A stretch of DNA of 64,000 nt, taken from NCBI RefSeq assembly GCF_028583425.1, contig NC_072794.1, forward strand, positions 31,245,232 through 31,309,231, written 5' to 3'. The DNA comes from Eublepharis macularius. Its lineage: Eukaryota; Chordata; Lepidosauria; Squamata; Eublepharidae. The stretch's first letter is position 1; every line of letters begins with the position of its first letter. The notes beneath the pieces were generated by a model. It had not been told where the DNA came from. It did not search any database and was given only the letters and a program-made list of their open reading frames with translations. Shown one piece after another: positions 53,401 to 60,983 of the stretch. Position numbers and translations under genes: made by a program.

Positions 53401-54441
53401 TTGAGGACCCTCCCCTTGCCAAACTCCACCCTGCCCAGGCTCCACCTCCAAATCTCCAGGAATTTCCCAACCTGGAGTAGGCAATCCTAGGTGCTCCAAT
53501 TACTTGCCTTGCTCACAAAGTCTATTTCGGCAAACAACAGCGAGAAACTCCCAGATCGCTCAATTCAGCTATATGACATGTATCACCTCAATGCTGGCTA
53601 AACTCCTGTGCAGTCTGAGATCAAAGGACTGCAGGAGGAAATGACAATACACACCAGGCAGGGAGACTGCAGCAAAACATAGCATGTGCAGGATATCATG
53701 ATGGGAGGGAAGCAGCCGGTAGCATCCAAGATGGGATGCAGGAGGCAATGATATGGGAAATGGAAAAGCAAAGGAATGAAGCAGGGGAGAGGAAGTACAT
53801 TACAAGGAGCTCGGCACATGCACCCAGTTCACTAATAACAAGAAATGAGGCTGGCTCTACACTTTCAGCAGAATAGTTGGGAGGATAAAACAGAAGAAGG
53901 GGGAACTGTGCAAGTAAGCTGTGACTCTCAAATGCTTCTATTTAAACAAATGTTAAAAAAAATGGATTTGTGTTTTATTTTGCGAGAATCGTGCAAGGGG
54001 CCCTGAGCTCCTTGAAAGAAGGGCGGGATAAAAATGTAATACATTAATCAATTGAATAAATAAATTCTAAGGAGGTTCAATGGTGAATGGGGAGTGAAAT
54101 AGTATTTGAATATTTTCCCCTAACATAAGAAGCTCTCTGCGTATCATAAGCTTTGGGAAGGTATGGGTAGAACCTCTCTCCCTATGGGGCTAGCTTTCTG
54201 ATGGTAGGAATCTTATATATGTATGTGTGCGTATACACATACATCCAATAACAATCTTGAATGATCTTATCTCCTCTAGAGTTTCATCCTGCTGCCAGGG
54301 CCGATCCAGCTTACAGGAATCAAAGAGCCCGGCTTCTGTGCTTGTGTGCCTGGGTAGAGTCTTTTCAGGTGAAGAACTGGGGCAATAAGGAGAGAGACAT
54401 TCAAGAGACGGGGTATTTCATAACAATTACCTCCGCGGCAT
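25842..54441 (-). CDS. RGS8: Regulator of G-protein signaling 8 (five coding exons)
   Basis: Coding exons in transcript order are 54441-54431, 44637-44536, 40165-40101, 26705-26539 and 26024-25842, giving 528 nt and 175 residues with GT-AG borders and matching phases. The protein begins [20 protein letters not shown]. The RGS domain spans about residues 56-171 ([20 protein letters not shown] through [12 protein letters not shown]) and the end is [11 protein letters not shown]. The match to mammalian RGS8 is nearly residue for residue; paralogues RGS4, 5 and 16 differ in the N-terminus and tail. RGS8 speeds GTP hydrolysis on Gi/o and Gq class alpha subunits at the inner membrane face and is best known from neurons such as Purkinje cells. 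The mammalian start MAALL reads LATLL here, with CTG in place of ATG, so the next in-frame ATG is taken as start. Introns carry many transposons but none interrupts an exon. Confidence 0.96.
26213..26380 (-). mobile_element. hAT-like repeat H4, short copy
   Basis: The minus strand reads GACCTTTTTGAGCCTCC and CAGCTTTGGAATTCTGACAC, the same blocks as in the copy at 37302. It lies in RGS8 intron 4 between two RGS8 coding exons. No target duplication is clear. Confidence 0.5.
26539..26705 (-). CDS. RGS8: RGS8 coding exon 4 (RGS domain, first half)
   Basis: The 167-bp exon encodes [20 protein letters not shown], then [20 protein letters not shown] and [16 protein letters not shown]. The helix with Glu-Asn of SEENLEFW is the G-alpha contact region of RGS domains. 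The donor is GTTAGT. Confidence 0.98.
27553..28466. mobile_element. hAT-type element H3 inserted in the LINE
   Basis: The ends CAGCGATGGTGAACCT and AGGTTTGCCATCACTG are inverted complements with few changes. CTCTAGAT stands on both sides (27545-27552 and 28467-28474), an 8-bp hAT duplication. It has no transposase. Most of the interior is an array of about 100-bp tandem units. Confidence 0.88.
27826..28305. repeat. Tandem repeat inside H3 (about 98-111 bp units)
   Basis: CTTGCTTTACTTTCAG recurs at about 27844, 27942, 28042, 28153 and 28253. Each unit also carries GCTTGCAAGCAGGGCTGCTG and a GA-rich run whose length sets the unit size. Confidence 0.85.
29344..29422. repeat. (ATT)n-(GTT)n compound microsatellite
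   Basis: About ten ATT units pass directly into about fifteen GTT units. Confidence 0.95.
29423..30848. other. RGS8 intron 3 DNA, mostly unassigned
   Basis: A possible plus-strand terminal exon at 30552-30632 is described separately. Nothing else was recognised. Confidence 0.4.
30552..30632 (+). other. Possible terminal exon on the strand opposite RGS8
   Basis: After TCTACTTGTACTAG a frame reads [20 protein letters not shown] and RKALSHD then TGA. AATAAA motifs follow near 30773-30787. The charged composition and polyA signal are suggestive, but no upstream exon or family was recognised, so a chance frame or noncoding transcript is as likely. Confidence 0.2.
30850..30990 (+). mobile_element. 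LINE 3' tail fragment
   Basis: TTGTTAATCTGCTCTGAGCC followed by an AT-rich ATCAAATCAAATCAA tail is the usual end of L2/CR1-group copies in reptiles. Confidence 0.45.
31191..31296. repeat. Foldback repeat (CCTGAAGAAAAA arms)
   Basis: GCCAGCAAGCCTGAAGAAAA and TTTCTTCAGGCAATTGGC are the outer arms. The inner arms pair CCTGTCTCTTTAA with TTAAAGGGACAGG. Confidence 0.7.
31347..31739. mobile_element. hAT-type MITE H2 (copy 1)
   Basis: The ends are CAGGGGTCATTTCG and CGAAATGAGCCCTG. GGGAAATG flanks both sides (31339-31346 and 31740-31747), a perfect 8-bp duplication. There is no coding capacity. Confidence 0.88.
32102..32370. repeat. Long foldback element, about 270 bp
   Basis: Arms of about 120 bases pair around 32235. 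Examples are CTTCAGATTTCAATGTGGCA against CACATTGAAATCTGAAG, and TTGCAAAGGCAATTTTTGCC near the left end. Arm identity is well below perfect, so it is not recent. Confidence 0.65.
32371..33475. other. RGS8 intron 3 DNA, unassigned
   Basis: No exon or known repeat was recognised. Confidence 0.4.
33476..33556 (-). mobile_element. Fragment related to repeat F3
   Basis: TAAAGGCTAACAGAAGTTTT and CCAGCATAAGCTTTTGGTGG resemble the F3 core with a variant 5' end. Confidence 0.5.
34135..34154. repeat. Poly-C tract
   Basis: An unbroken run of about 20 C residues. Confidence 0.9.
34679..34874. mobile_element. Foldback MITE F1 (copy 3)
   Basis: The outer sequence GTCGCACTACAAGTGACGAA is mirrored at the right end. 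The interior is one long palindrome with CTGTTCACTTGCCATTCACT. The terminal bases differ from copies 1 and 2, and the target duplication is not clear. Confidence 0.75.
35314..35486. mobile_element. Two F3 repeats in perfect inverted arrangement
   Basis: Two arms of about 80 bases meet at GATGCTTGCATGCATC. The inner portion, including CTTTACTGTAGCATAAGCTT, is an exact inverted match, so the arrangement is young or gene-converted. The right copy continues with AACACGGCTAACTCCTCT. Confidence 0.75.
35532..36556. other. RGS8 intron 3 DNA, unassigned
   Basis: AT-rich; no exon or known repeat was recognised. Confidence 0.4.
36566..36786 (+). mobile_element. 5S rRNA-derived SINE
   Basis: The head follows 5S rRNA through its internal promoter: CAGATCTCGAAAACTAAGCA, GGGTTGGCC, and GTAATTGGATGGGAGACC. 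The tail includes CAAATCACCTCTGTTAGTCT and CTATGACTTGATGGCACTTT. AATGTTGCT stands on both sides (36557-36565 and 36787-36795), a target duplication. It matches the 5S-Sauria SINE type known from squamates. It is not a working 5S gene. Confidence 0.88.
36876..37125. repeat. Long foldback element, about 250 bp
   Basis: Its centre pairs GTGCTTTCTCAAAT with ATTTGAGAAAGCAC. The outer arms pair ACACAGAGATTTT with AAAATCTCTGTGT and AAGCTTCCTCAT with ATGAGGAAGCTT. Confidence 0.75.
37302..37695 (+). mobile_element. hAT-like repeat H4, longer copy
   Basis: It starts CAGGGGATCTCAACCTTTTT and contains CACCTTTGGAATTTTGACAC and CCAATCAGATCCCCAATGGC. The left flank GTCTAGAT and the right GTCTAGAG near 37705 might be an 8-bp duplication, but the right end lacks the expected complementary terminus, so it is probably truncated or rearranged. 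Confidence 0.5.
38039..38404. mobile_element. Foldback element hosting the Harbinger MITE
   Basis: CATGGGGATGCTGCCACCAT at the left pairs with the right end ATGGCAGCAACGCCCCCATG. The arms continue through TTGAAAGTAATTTAAAA and the CCTGATTGGGCC block. The left arm is split by the MITE at 38098-38225, while the right arm keeps the uninterrupted sequence. Confidence 0.75.
38098..38225. mobile_element. 128-bp Harbinger-type MITE
   Basis: The ends GGCTGATTCCAGACGGCC and GGCCGTCTGGAATTGGCC match the TIRs of the 9-kb element. CTG flanks both sides (38095-38097 and 38226-38228). Nearly the whole element is one hairpin rich in CpG (GCGCATCGTCGCGCATAAAA). It has no coding capacity and would need transposase supplied in trans. 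Confidence 0.88.
38406..39639. other. RGS8 intron 3 DNA, unassigned
   Basis: No exon or complete repeat was recognised. From about 39190 it may be the diverged body of the LINE whose tail follows. Confidence 0.4.
39640..39835 (+). mobile_element. LINE 3' tail (L2/CR1 group)
   Basis: CTTGTGAGCCACCTTGAAAG after a T-rich TTTTATTTTATTGTTTTTAC run is the common 3' end of such LINEs in reptiles. Confidence 0.5.
40101..40165 (-). CDS. RGS8: RGS8 coding exon 3
   Basis: The 65-bp exon encodes [20 protein letters not shown] and K between TTTCTTGTAG and GTGAGT. It matches the segment just before the RGS domain of mammalian RGS8 with small substitutions. Confidence 0.96.
40980..41105 (-). mobile_element. 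LINE 3' tail, reverse orientation
   Basis: ATATTTATATCCTGTCCTTC and GGGACTGCTTACAAAAG are the reverse of the usual tail that ends in AT-rich repeats. The AT-rich ATAAATATAAATAAAAA lies to its right. Confidence 0.45.
41106..44400. other. GC-richer block in RGS8 intron 2 with gene-like scraps
   Basis: The block is richer in GC than its flanks. 41493-41850 looks like a diverged member of a repeat beginning GACTGCCAGGTCC. On the minus strand there is an AATAAA at 42812-42807 and an exon-like segment at 43340-43263 between TTGCAG and GTAAGT, reading [21 protein letters not shown] Gln-rich coiled tail of that type would suit a SANT-family transposon protein, but no SANT domain or transposase was found. 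It may be a decayed DNA transposon. Confidence 0.3.
44536..44637 (-). CDS. RGS8: RGS8 coding exon 2
   Basis: Between acceptor TTCTGCAG-like context and donor GTAAGC the exon encodes [20 protein letters not shown] then [13 protein letters not shown]. It starts and ends inside codons (Arg and Lys), in the same phases as needed by exons 1 and 3. Confidence 0.96.
44698..45060 (+). mobile_element. Diverged interspersed repeat (family not certain)
   Basis: ACATAAGAGTCCTGGTGGAT, CAACATTGGCCAGTAAGCTG and GCCATAAATTATTAATC follow the order of a common reptile repeat. It starts 60 bp upstream of RGS8 exon 2. Confidence 0.5.
45066..45765 (-). mobile_element. tRNA-derived SINE split by about 540 bp of other DNA
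   Basis: CCTCACAACAACCCTGTGAG at 45090 is the SINE body reversed. Its head (GATATGAATCTGGGTCCCCC and CTAGTTTAACCACTACAGTA) resumes near 45665. The material between about 45125 and 45665 matches no repeat I know and has no clear ends. Confidence 0.6.
46013..46443. mobile_element. hAT-type MITE H2 (copy 2)
   Basis: The ends CAGGGGTCATTTCG and CGAAATGAGCCCTG are identical to copy 1 at 31347. The flanks CAAAAAAT and CAAATAAT differ at one of eight positions. Confidence 0.85.
46444..47394. other. RGS8 intron 1 DNA, unassigned
   Basis: No exon recognised. A CA-rich stretch lies at 46860-46890. Confidence 0.4.
47395..47640. repeat. Diverged repeat with CACTTCCAG palindromes
   Basis: AATGTCACTTCCAGCAAATA and ACTGGAAGTAACATCAC form one small hairpin. 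GACATCACTTCCAGATTTCA and CTGGAAGTGAGG form another. The style resembles the hairpins at 1761-1944. Confidence 0.4.
47672..47826 (-). mobile_element. tRNA-derived SINE
   Basis: The minus strand carries the head GTGGTTAGAGTGTCAGGCTA and the B box AAGTTCAAATCTC, then GGTTACCTTGGGCTCC. Confidence 0.7.
48423..48510. mobile_element. 88-bp palindromic MITE F2 (copy 1)
   Basis: It starts CAGTTCAATCC and ends GGATTGCACTG. ACA stands on both sides (48420-48422 and 48511-48513). The middle holds GAGTTACTCCAGTCTAAGCC. The same length as copy 2 at 52590 supports the limits. Confidence 0.7.
48533..48613. mobile_element. Related palindromic MITE, diverged
   Basis: CACTGTGTAATCCTAAAC at one end and GGGATTGCACTG at the other, with CTAAGCCCCTTGATTTTC in the left arm. 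It lies 20 bp from the previous copy. Confidence 0.5.
48615..50489. other. RGS8 intron 1 DNA, mostly unassigned
   Basis: A diverged F2-like fragment lies near 48733-48805 (CAGTGCAATCAAAAGTAAAT). No coding exon was recognised. Confidence 0.4.
50490..51990 (+). mobile_element. CR1 LINE, degenerate 3' half
   Basis: The plus strand carries CR1 RT motifs across shifted frames: a [11 protein letters not shown]-type motif near 50630, [11 protein letters not shown] near 50705, and [15 protein letters not shown] near 50895. ORF end sequence ([19 protein letters not shown] type) runs near 51325. The 3' UTR runs to about 51990. Numerous stops and deletions mark an old copy. It lies antisense to RGS8 in its intron 1. 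Confidence 0.75.
51608..51764. mobile_element. Possible small MITE inside the CR1 copy
   Basis: The segment starts GGCTGTAT and ends ATACAGCC, and carries TGTGCTATCAC against GATAGCACTGT inside. CR1 sequence continues on both sides. No target duplication was confirmed. Confidence 0.4.
52536..53129. mobile_element. hAT-like element with nested F2 copy
   Basis: It begins CAATGGTTCCCAGCCTTTTT and ends GGGAAACACTG, a pair seen in hAT-type repeats. The flanks ATCTAAAG and ACCAAAAG agree at six of eight positions. GTGTGACCCACAAGTCC and CTGTGACCCACTTTC lie near the two ends. Confidence 0.6.
52590..52677. mobile_element. 88-bp palindromic MITE F2 (copy 2), nested
   Basis: CAGTGCAATCCTAAACAGAG pairs with the right end AGGGCTGCACTG through AGTTACTCCAGTCTAAGC. 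TTA stands on both sides (52587-52589 and 52678-52680), a 3-bp duplication of the kind Harbinger elements make. Confidence 0.8.
53274..53491 (+). mobile_element. Interspersed repeat S1
   Basis: GCCAACCTCCAGGTGGGGCC at the start and CCAACCTGGAGTAGGCAATC at the end, with ATTACAACTGATCTCCAGAC between. This is one of the best preserved copies in the window. Confidence 0.8.
53992..54064 (+). mobile_element. tRNA-SINE 3' tail fragment
   Basis: CCCTGAGCTCCTTGAAAGAA and GGCGGGATAAAAATG followed by an AATAAATAAAT-like tail. Confidence 0.6.
54431..54441 (-). CDS. RGS8: RGS8 coding exon 1 (start codon)
   Basis: ATG CCG CGG AG precedes the donor GTAATT and gives MPR plus the split Arg codon, matching the mammalian MPRR. 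Upstream in frame are CTG GCA ACG TTA CTG, which aligns with mammalian MAALL except that the first codon is not ATG. The noncoding part of the exon continues to the right for an unknown length. Confidence 0.8.
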
Positions 54442-54481
54442 CAGTAACGTTGCCAGGTAGGCATCCCAGTTAGTTAATGCT

Positions 54482-56265
54482 CTCAGGGAATGGCAAGCGA
54501 AGCTGGCCCGTGGGGTTTCCAGGAGTCAAGACTTGAGGGCAGAAATAGTAACAATGCTGTATTCTGTTGCTTAAAAAAGAAAATCAATGAATTGTTTGCA
54601 TGAGAAGAATCCTTTGCATAAGGCGGGCAACTATCCTTGACACAGTGACCTTTCTTGCTTCCTGGAAGCAACTATTTTCCTAGAGTGGTCCTGAACACAG
54701 GGTTGATGCTAGCAGGAAGTATAAGGGTTACCCTTCCCCCTGGCACTGAGGTCAAGATCCAGCTTCCAGGTCACCAGTGGAAAAGCAGCTGTTGCAGCTC
54801 ATTGTCTTTCAGTAAATCTTGTCTCGGGTGAAACGGGTTAAGGAAGACAATTTTCCCTTCCTTTCATGTCATGCTTGAGTTGCTGGACAGGCATCTTGGG
54901 AAAACAGGCACTGAAACTGGCCTGTCAATAAAACAACAGGATGACTTCACACAGTTGTTGCCACTGCTGTTGCTTTTTACAGGCTCTAGTGTTCTCCCAC
55001 GCAACAAAAAACGCAAGCACTATTTCTGAAGCAGCTGGTCTCTTGAGTTCAGGGTCCTGCCAGGAAGGGTGATCTACACAGAGCTCTCACGAAGAGGGGG
55101 GAAAAGAAAAGGGCAAAGGGATCAGATGGGGCTTGGGCCTACTAGAACCCCGGACTGGTTTTATCAAGAGAACTTAGAAGGGAACTGCAAGCGAAAATGA
55201 ACAGCCAAGTAGAAAGAGAGGGAACATCAATATTAGCATAGGCATAGAGGTTAGGGCAGAATAACAGATTCTCTCTGCAGAAGTATGTTGTTAAATACGT
55301 GTCTGGTATGGTCCTGTGTGGCCAGAGAGAGACAACAGCAGGGAGAAGCAGGGTGAGAGTGCTTAACGCCCCCCCCCCACACACACAAATGTCACTCCCT
55401 CATACATTTTTAGCCTATTTTTTCCCAAAGATTCTGGGAGGAGAATTAGCAAGCCTGCCTGAGGGGAAAAACAGCCTTGGAAGGCATTTGCAGGTGGAAA
55501 GAGGGGGATTTTTATCCTTTGGATGCCACCACCTCTTCCCTGCAAAAGCCTCTCTTCTTCAGCAAGGCTTATTTCTAATTTGCAAGCTCCGTTGGAGAAA
55601 AAGCAGGCTAAAATGACATACCCGTTCTCCCCAGCAAACACCTTCCTCTCCAGTTCTTGCGTTTCCATTCCAGGATATTTACCTTGTACCACTGGAACAG
55701 AGATGGGGGAAAGGGGGTTAGCCAGAGGATGGTGCTGTTTGACATTTTTTAGAAGAGAGAATTCTAGCAGGCACACCTTTTCTCATCTTTGCACAACAAG
55801 CCATGTCTACCCCGTCCCCCAAGAAGATAACAAGAACCGTTTCCTCCTTTGTACTTGCGCTCAGAGAAAGATGGACATGCCTGAAAGCCAATGCAGTGCA
55901 GTATTCCTTTCCTTTTATTTACAAGTTCGATTGACCATAGGTCTTAAGCTGAATTACATAGTTACATCAATTGAAATTTAAGCCATCCTAAAATCATTAA
56001 AACATCCAATTGCAAGCAGAATAAAACATTCGAGATAAAATATCCCAATAAAATATACATAGCATAAAATAGATAGCAAAAGGTGGATAAAATCTAATAA
56101 GATAAAATTATTCTAATACTAAAATTGCTAGACTTGTGCTTTAGTTATAACTGAGAACCCATTTGCAAATCCAGTAAATATACCCACTTCCATTTATAGT
56201 TAACACGACCCACTCCTTTGATGTTTTAAAGAGATCACCATTGTCGGGAATTTCGTCACGCCGCT
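54482..56265 (-). other. DNA upstream of RGS8 coding exon 1
   Basis: No further RGS8 coding sequence was found, including the longer alternative N-terminus known in mammals. A diverged LINE tail in reverse orientation lies at about 55900-56140. Confidence 0.4.
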
Positions 56266-56478
56266 GTATTTAGACAGTCAGACTAAGATCTGAGAGATCC
56301 AGGTTTGAATCTCTGTTCTGCTATGGAAACTTGCTGAGTGAACTTGCGCCAGTCACACATTCTCAACTTAACCTGCCTCACAGGGTTGGTGTGAGGAGAA
56401 AATGGGGCACAGGACAATGCCTGCTGCCCTGGAACCCATGAAAGAAGGGTGAGATAAAAATGGACTGAATAAATAAAG
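56266..56478 (+). mobile_element. tRNA-derived SINE (complete)
   Basis: Head with CAGTCAGACTAAGATCTGAG and CAGGTTTGAATCTC, body CTGCCTCACAGGGTTGGTGT and tail GAAAGAAGGGTGAGATAAAA before AATAAATAAA. Confidence 0.75.
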
Positions 56479-58355
56479 CAAAATGAAAGCCGATCCCATA
56501 GAGGGTGCTACAGCAAAAGATGGACCCTCAGTCTAAAACGGACTGCGTTAGTGTTCTGATGATCCAGCAGGATGTGACTGGGCATCCAAAGGCTGGGTGT
56601 AAAGCAAGGGGGTGTCTAATTTTTATTATAAACCAGGGTACAAGGGCGAGGAGAGCTAAACCCTATCCCCTTATTTCCCTTCATTTCTCTAACTGAATCA
56701 TTATTTTTGGCCCAGCTAGGCTCCAAGACCAGATGTAAGCTGCGGGGAGGAAAATGCTTAAAGCAATGCAGTACTGGAAGGTCAGGGGAGAAGGATTTTG
56801 ATCCCGTCATCCAGGCACTCCTTTTTGCATGAAAAAATAATCTATTTTTCTTGTGAACAACAAGCAACACATTAATAAAATACACATGGATTCCCTCCCC
56901 ATCAAGTTTAATTGGGCCTTTAGGCAAACCATATCGACCCGCCGCTCCTGTAGCACAAGAACTAGCAAAAATACGAGCTGGATAGCCTTCGGTTCATCTC
57001 TCGCCTCTGCCACAAATTCGTCGAGTGGCCTTAAATTAGAAGGTCCCCATAAGCTTATAGCCCTGACTATATTTATGTATACATCCTACGAAGCATCACA
57101 CAAGTGGAATCATCCATAAGCCTTCATCTCCACTCCCCCTCCCCAGAGGAGATTACTTTGATGGAAAGACAAAAAAGGAGATCAAAAAGATTGTCTGTGC
57201 TGAGACAGGGAGATGGCTCTGAAGGCCTTCGTAATTCAGAAGTGGGCTCCCAGGAGCCGATCTGGGCATCCATTTAAAAATCCGATTACATTAAAACACA
57301 AACACAGACAGAGAAACACACACACACAGAGAAACCTTTTCTAACTAATGGACCAGGGATTGCATTGCATGCCAGCCACAGCATTTCTTTTAATCCCTTC
57401 CCCAACTGTCTGCCTTGCACCGTATTTTAGCTGAAATCAATCCCTGTAATTCTCTAATCCCCTTTATTTCCTTATTAACACAGTTGCAGCCTCCATCCCA
57501 CCCTCATGCAGGTCTACAGCATGTGACTCTGCCTCTCTGAATTCCACTGGCCAGAATTTCCTGAACAACGGGATCAACCGGGCTCTCCAGTCCTGCCCAT
57601 GTAGCTAACCAAGAATCTGTTCTTCCTTGTGGTGCTGCTTGAAGGAGGTGGTTGCAAGGGGACACAAAGAAGGCCTGCTGTCTGTGCCCATATACTTGCA
57701 AACACTTCAAAGTTTCCCCCGTCTGCCTCATTCTTGGACTTCTGATTTCCCACCTCTCTGTCCTGCTCCGCAAACTGTCTCCACCCTCCTGCCTTCTCCC
57801 TCATTTCTAGCCACAACAACTCCTGTTGATCAAGGCACAGGTGACCACCACCCCCCCTTCTAAACCTCCCACTCCCGAAGGGTATCTGCAGTCATTATTA
57901 ACTGCCGCAAGAATTAACCAAAGCACCTGTGAATTCTGACAGCAGGTACAGCCCACAGGGAAAGGATTTGCACCCGGCTTTGTACTGGAAACCATCACCA
58001 CAATCTTACCTCCCTGACACTTTCCTCCAGGCAAGGAAATTAACCCCACAATATACAGAAGATGTACAAGGGAGATTTTCTTCATTATATTCAAGTACAT
58101 CTTTTGAAGCTTGGGGGTGGGGGGGGGAGAGTTTGCATGCCTATCAAATAAGATGTCATGGTACAATTGCCGATCATGTCTTCTGGTAGAGTTGGAGGGT
58201 GCTATTCCACGGGGGGGGGGGGGAATCGAGAGATAAACTGCATGAACAGAAACAAAAGGACATCACAGAGCCCGAGACAGCAGGCAAATTAAACATGGAC
58301 TATGCATTTCTAATAGACAGACACACACACATAGAAACTAAGAAAAGATACTCAC
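56479..58355. other. Unassigned DNA upstream of RGS8
   Basis: No exon or complete repeat was recognised. A CACACACA stretch lies near 57318 and a poly-G run near 58209. Confidence 0.4.
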
Positions 58356-58640
58356 TGCCTTTGACCTGTCCTCGTGTTCTGGAGATCTTTGCCAATTGTG
58401 TTTTCAGAGAGGCTCTATGGAGAGAATAGAGCAATCTCTTAAGAGAGGGCAGAAGCCACACACAGAGGCACACCTTCCTTTCTCTCCCCACTTCTCAATC
58501 CTCCCCAAGCAACAGCTCAGCTGAAAGCTCTCATCCTCTCTGCATCTCACATCCAGTAAACACGAAAGCCGTCTGGATGAGCAGGCTCGAGGCTTGGCTA
58601 GCACTGCAGAGCTGGCTCACATGTCCCCATTGGTAGGATT
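58356..58640 (-). promoter_or_regulatory. Candidate 5' noncoding exon and promoter for RGS8
   Basis: The minus strand shows a CCAAT motif near 58635 and a donor AAGGCA|GTGAGT ending an exon at 58356. RGS8 in mammals uses upstream noncoding exons. There is no coding match, so the call rests on position and the donor only. Confidence 0.25.
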
Positions 58641-60025
58641 TGCAAAGTGCCCACCTGATCGGAGCATTTGGGAGTATCCTCCTTCATCCTGTTACTCCTT
58701 GATAACCTGATGGCAAATCCCTTTGCTTCTACTGAATTAAAGTTAATCCACCACTCGGGGGGGTATGCAGAAAATACACGTGGCCAGTGTTTTGCAAGGA
58801 GAATTGCAAGGTCCCCTGCCCCTTGAAAATATTCCTTGTGGGGTTTTGCCCTGTTAGAACAAAATACAAGCCCACATTATTTCAAAATACGCCCTGGCTG
58901 GCTTTATCGAGGATGGGTTGGTACGTCCCCGATGCTGTCTAGGCTATGCAGGCAACCAGTAGAGTGGGTGAGGTGGGACAGAATAACCTCAGGGAGTTTA
59001 ATTAAAGAGCATCGAAGCCGGTGAAATCAAATTGCCTCAATTAAATGGAAATGTAGGTTTCTTATTGGGTGCAACTGTGTGATAAACGCACAGCCAAAAA
59101 AAGTGACAGAGTTAACTAAAATAGAGAGGTGTGAATTGCTCCTCCACCTCAACTCACTGGTGCTATCTCTCATATTCTCATGCATCTTCTCACCTGGTTA
59201 TTATCATCATCCATCCACATCTCCTGCCATCCCAAGCACACCTTCTTCTCACTTTGTCTCCCTCCCCCTCTTCCTTGCCCAGCATTCAGGTGAATTCTAG
59301 AACTAGAATAAATTTGAAGGCCACCCTTAAAATAGCCACCCACTCGTGTTCCTTAAAATAGTCACCCAATCCTATTCCACGCAGCAGCTTCATTCTTCCC
59401 AGCAGAGGCTACTGGCTGTGCCCCTTCTTCTGTCTAGGGCACATCTTGTGTGTGTGTGTGTGTTTTAAGGATACTGATGGTTATTGGGCTCTTTTTTAAA
59501 TCATTTATCTTCTACATATCATAGATCACCTTGAGCTTTAGACTATAGAAGAGTAATCAAGAAATACTATAAATTAATAAATTTAGAGCCAGGATAGTGT
59601 TTGCAGGACAAAATGAAGGATGCTATTACCCTGAGCTCCTTGGAAGAAGGGTAAGATAAAAATATGGTACACAGAATAACCTTTTTGCATTTGCTACCAG
59701 TCTGCTGTTTTATTTCCCAGCCAGTCCTCTGTTTTGTGTCCCAAAGTATACATGAGACAACCACATTGCTGAAGTGAAGCGGTTCAGTGCTTAGCTGGGA
59801 GGCTTTCTGAGGACCCTTTCATAAGCCCTCTTGAGTTTCATGATGGAAGAAAGCTATAAATGAAATAAATGCTGCTTTCTTTGAACATTACTTGACCAAT
59901 TATTTTTTGGACTTCCCCTTTCTTCATCTTGCCTTGAAGCTCGGACCCACTTAACACCCAGAGTTCTCTGGCATTGCTCTCTCCTGAGCCTACAGGACAG
60001 GCAAAATTGATTTCTACCTGCAGCT
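58641..60025. other. Unassigned DNA with SINE tail fragment
   Basis: A tRNA-SINE tail (CCCTGAGCTCCTTGGAAGAA) lies at 59630-59672. Nothing else was recognised. Confidence 0.4.
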
Positions 60026-60241
60026 AGGGTTACCAACCTCCAGGTGGGGCCAGGAGATATCTCAGAATTGCAACTGATCTCGAGACTACAAAGGTTGGTT
60101 CCCTTGGAGAAAATGGCTGCTTTGGAGGGTAGCCTCTATGGTACTACACTCCACTGAGGTTCCTCCCCTTTCCAAACTCTGCCTTCCCTAGGCTACACCC
60201 CCAAATCTCCAGGAATTTCCCAACCCAGAGTAGGCAACTCC
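60026..60241 (+). mobile_element. Interspersed repeat S1
   Basis: ACCAACCTCCAGGTGGGGCC, TTGGAGAAAATGGCTGCTTT and CCAGGAATTTCCCAACC in S1 order. Confidence 0.78.
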
Positions 60242-60407
60242 ACCTACATCCCAGCACAGTTGCCAATCCACCTACTAATCACAAGGGCAACTGCCACATA
60301 TTGCCATTCCCCTCTGATTCAGAAGAGAGTCCCAAGACCTAAACACCCGCAGTCAGGGCCAAAGATTCATTCCTTTGGGTGATGAAGAATTGTAACATGG
60401 GTTACAA

Positions 60408-60560
60408 TTCTAAGGTTGCCAGGCCTGCTGATCTTTGCGACAGGAGAAAGTGGGAGAGGGCTAATGTCTGAACCCCGGAAGTGATATCACTTCTGGTCAC
60501 CACTCTAGGAACCCCCAAAATCATTGTGATAAAGATCATAGTGATTTGGGAGGATTCCTA
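60408..60560. repeat. Diverged repeat beginning GGTTGCCAGGCC
   Basis: It contains CCGGAAGTGATATCACTTCT, a small palindrome similar in style to the 1761 and 47395 repeats. A repeat with the same opening starts at 63970 at the window edge. Confidence 0.4.
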
Positions 60561-60676
60561 GATGTTATTCATCAGTTCTATATTCAGAGACAATTTCCCC
60601 CACTCTCCTGCCAGTTTCCCTGCAGTTTCCTTTCCCAGACTCATCCAGCAATGGCTATTCCCTCTCGCAGCCCACT

Positions 60677-60828
60677 AGGGCTTTCTTCAATTTTTAGAAA
60701 ATGTCAGGAACTGGATACCGTTATATCACTATACCATTACAAAAATGTTACTAAGGCTTTCTTCAATTTTTAGAAAATGTCAGCAACTGAATACCGTTAT
60801 ATCGCTATACCATTACAAAAATGTGTGT
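60677..60828 (+). repeat. Tandem duplication, two units of about 75 bp
   Basis: CTTTCTTCAATTTTTAGAAA through ACCATTACAAAAATGT occurs twice in a row with a handful of differences. Confidence 0.85.
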
Positions 60829-60983
60829 AACAGGTTCTCTAAATTGCCAGCTTTCAGATACAAAAAGAACCCTCTCTAGCCCCTTCTGTTGTGGAGGTAT
60901 GCCTTTCCCTTTTATCTCCACAACAGAAGGGCTAGGCAAAGACTTACTTTTTTAAAACAATGAAAGTTGAGAATTCAGACAAT

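Noticed and set aside
55363-55776. Minus-strand frame of 137 codons upstream of RGS8
   Set aside because: No match to the alternative RGS8 N-termini and no recognisable domain.
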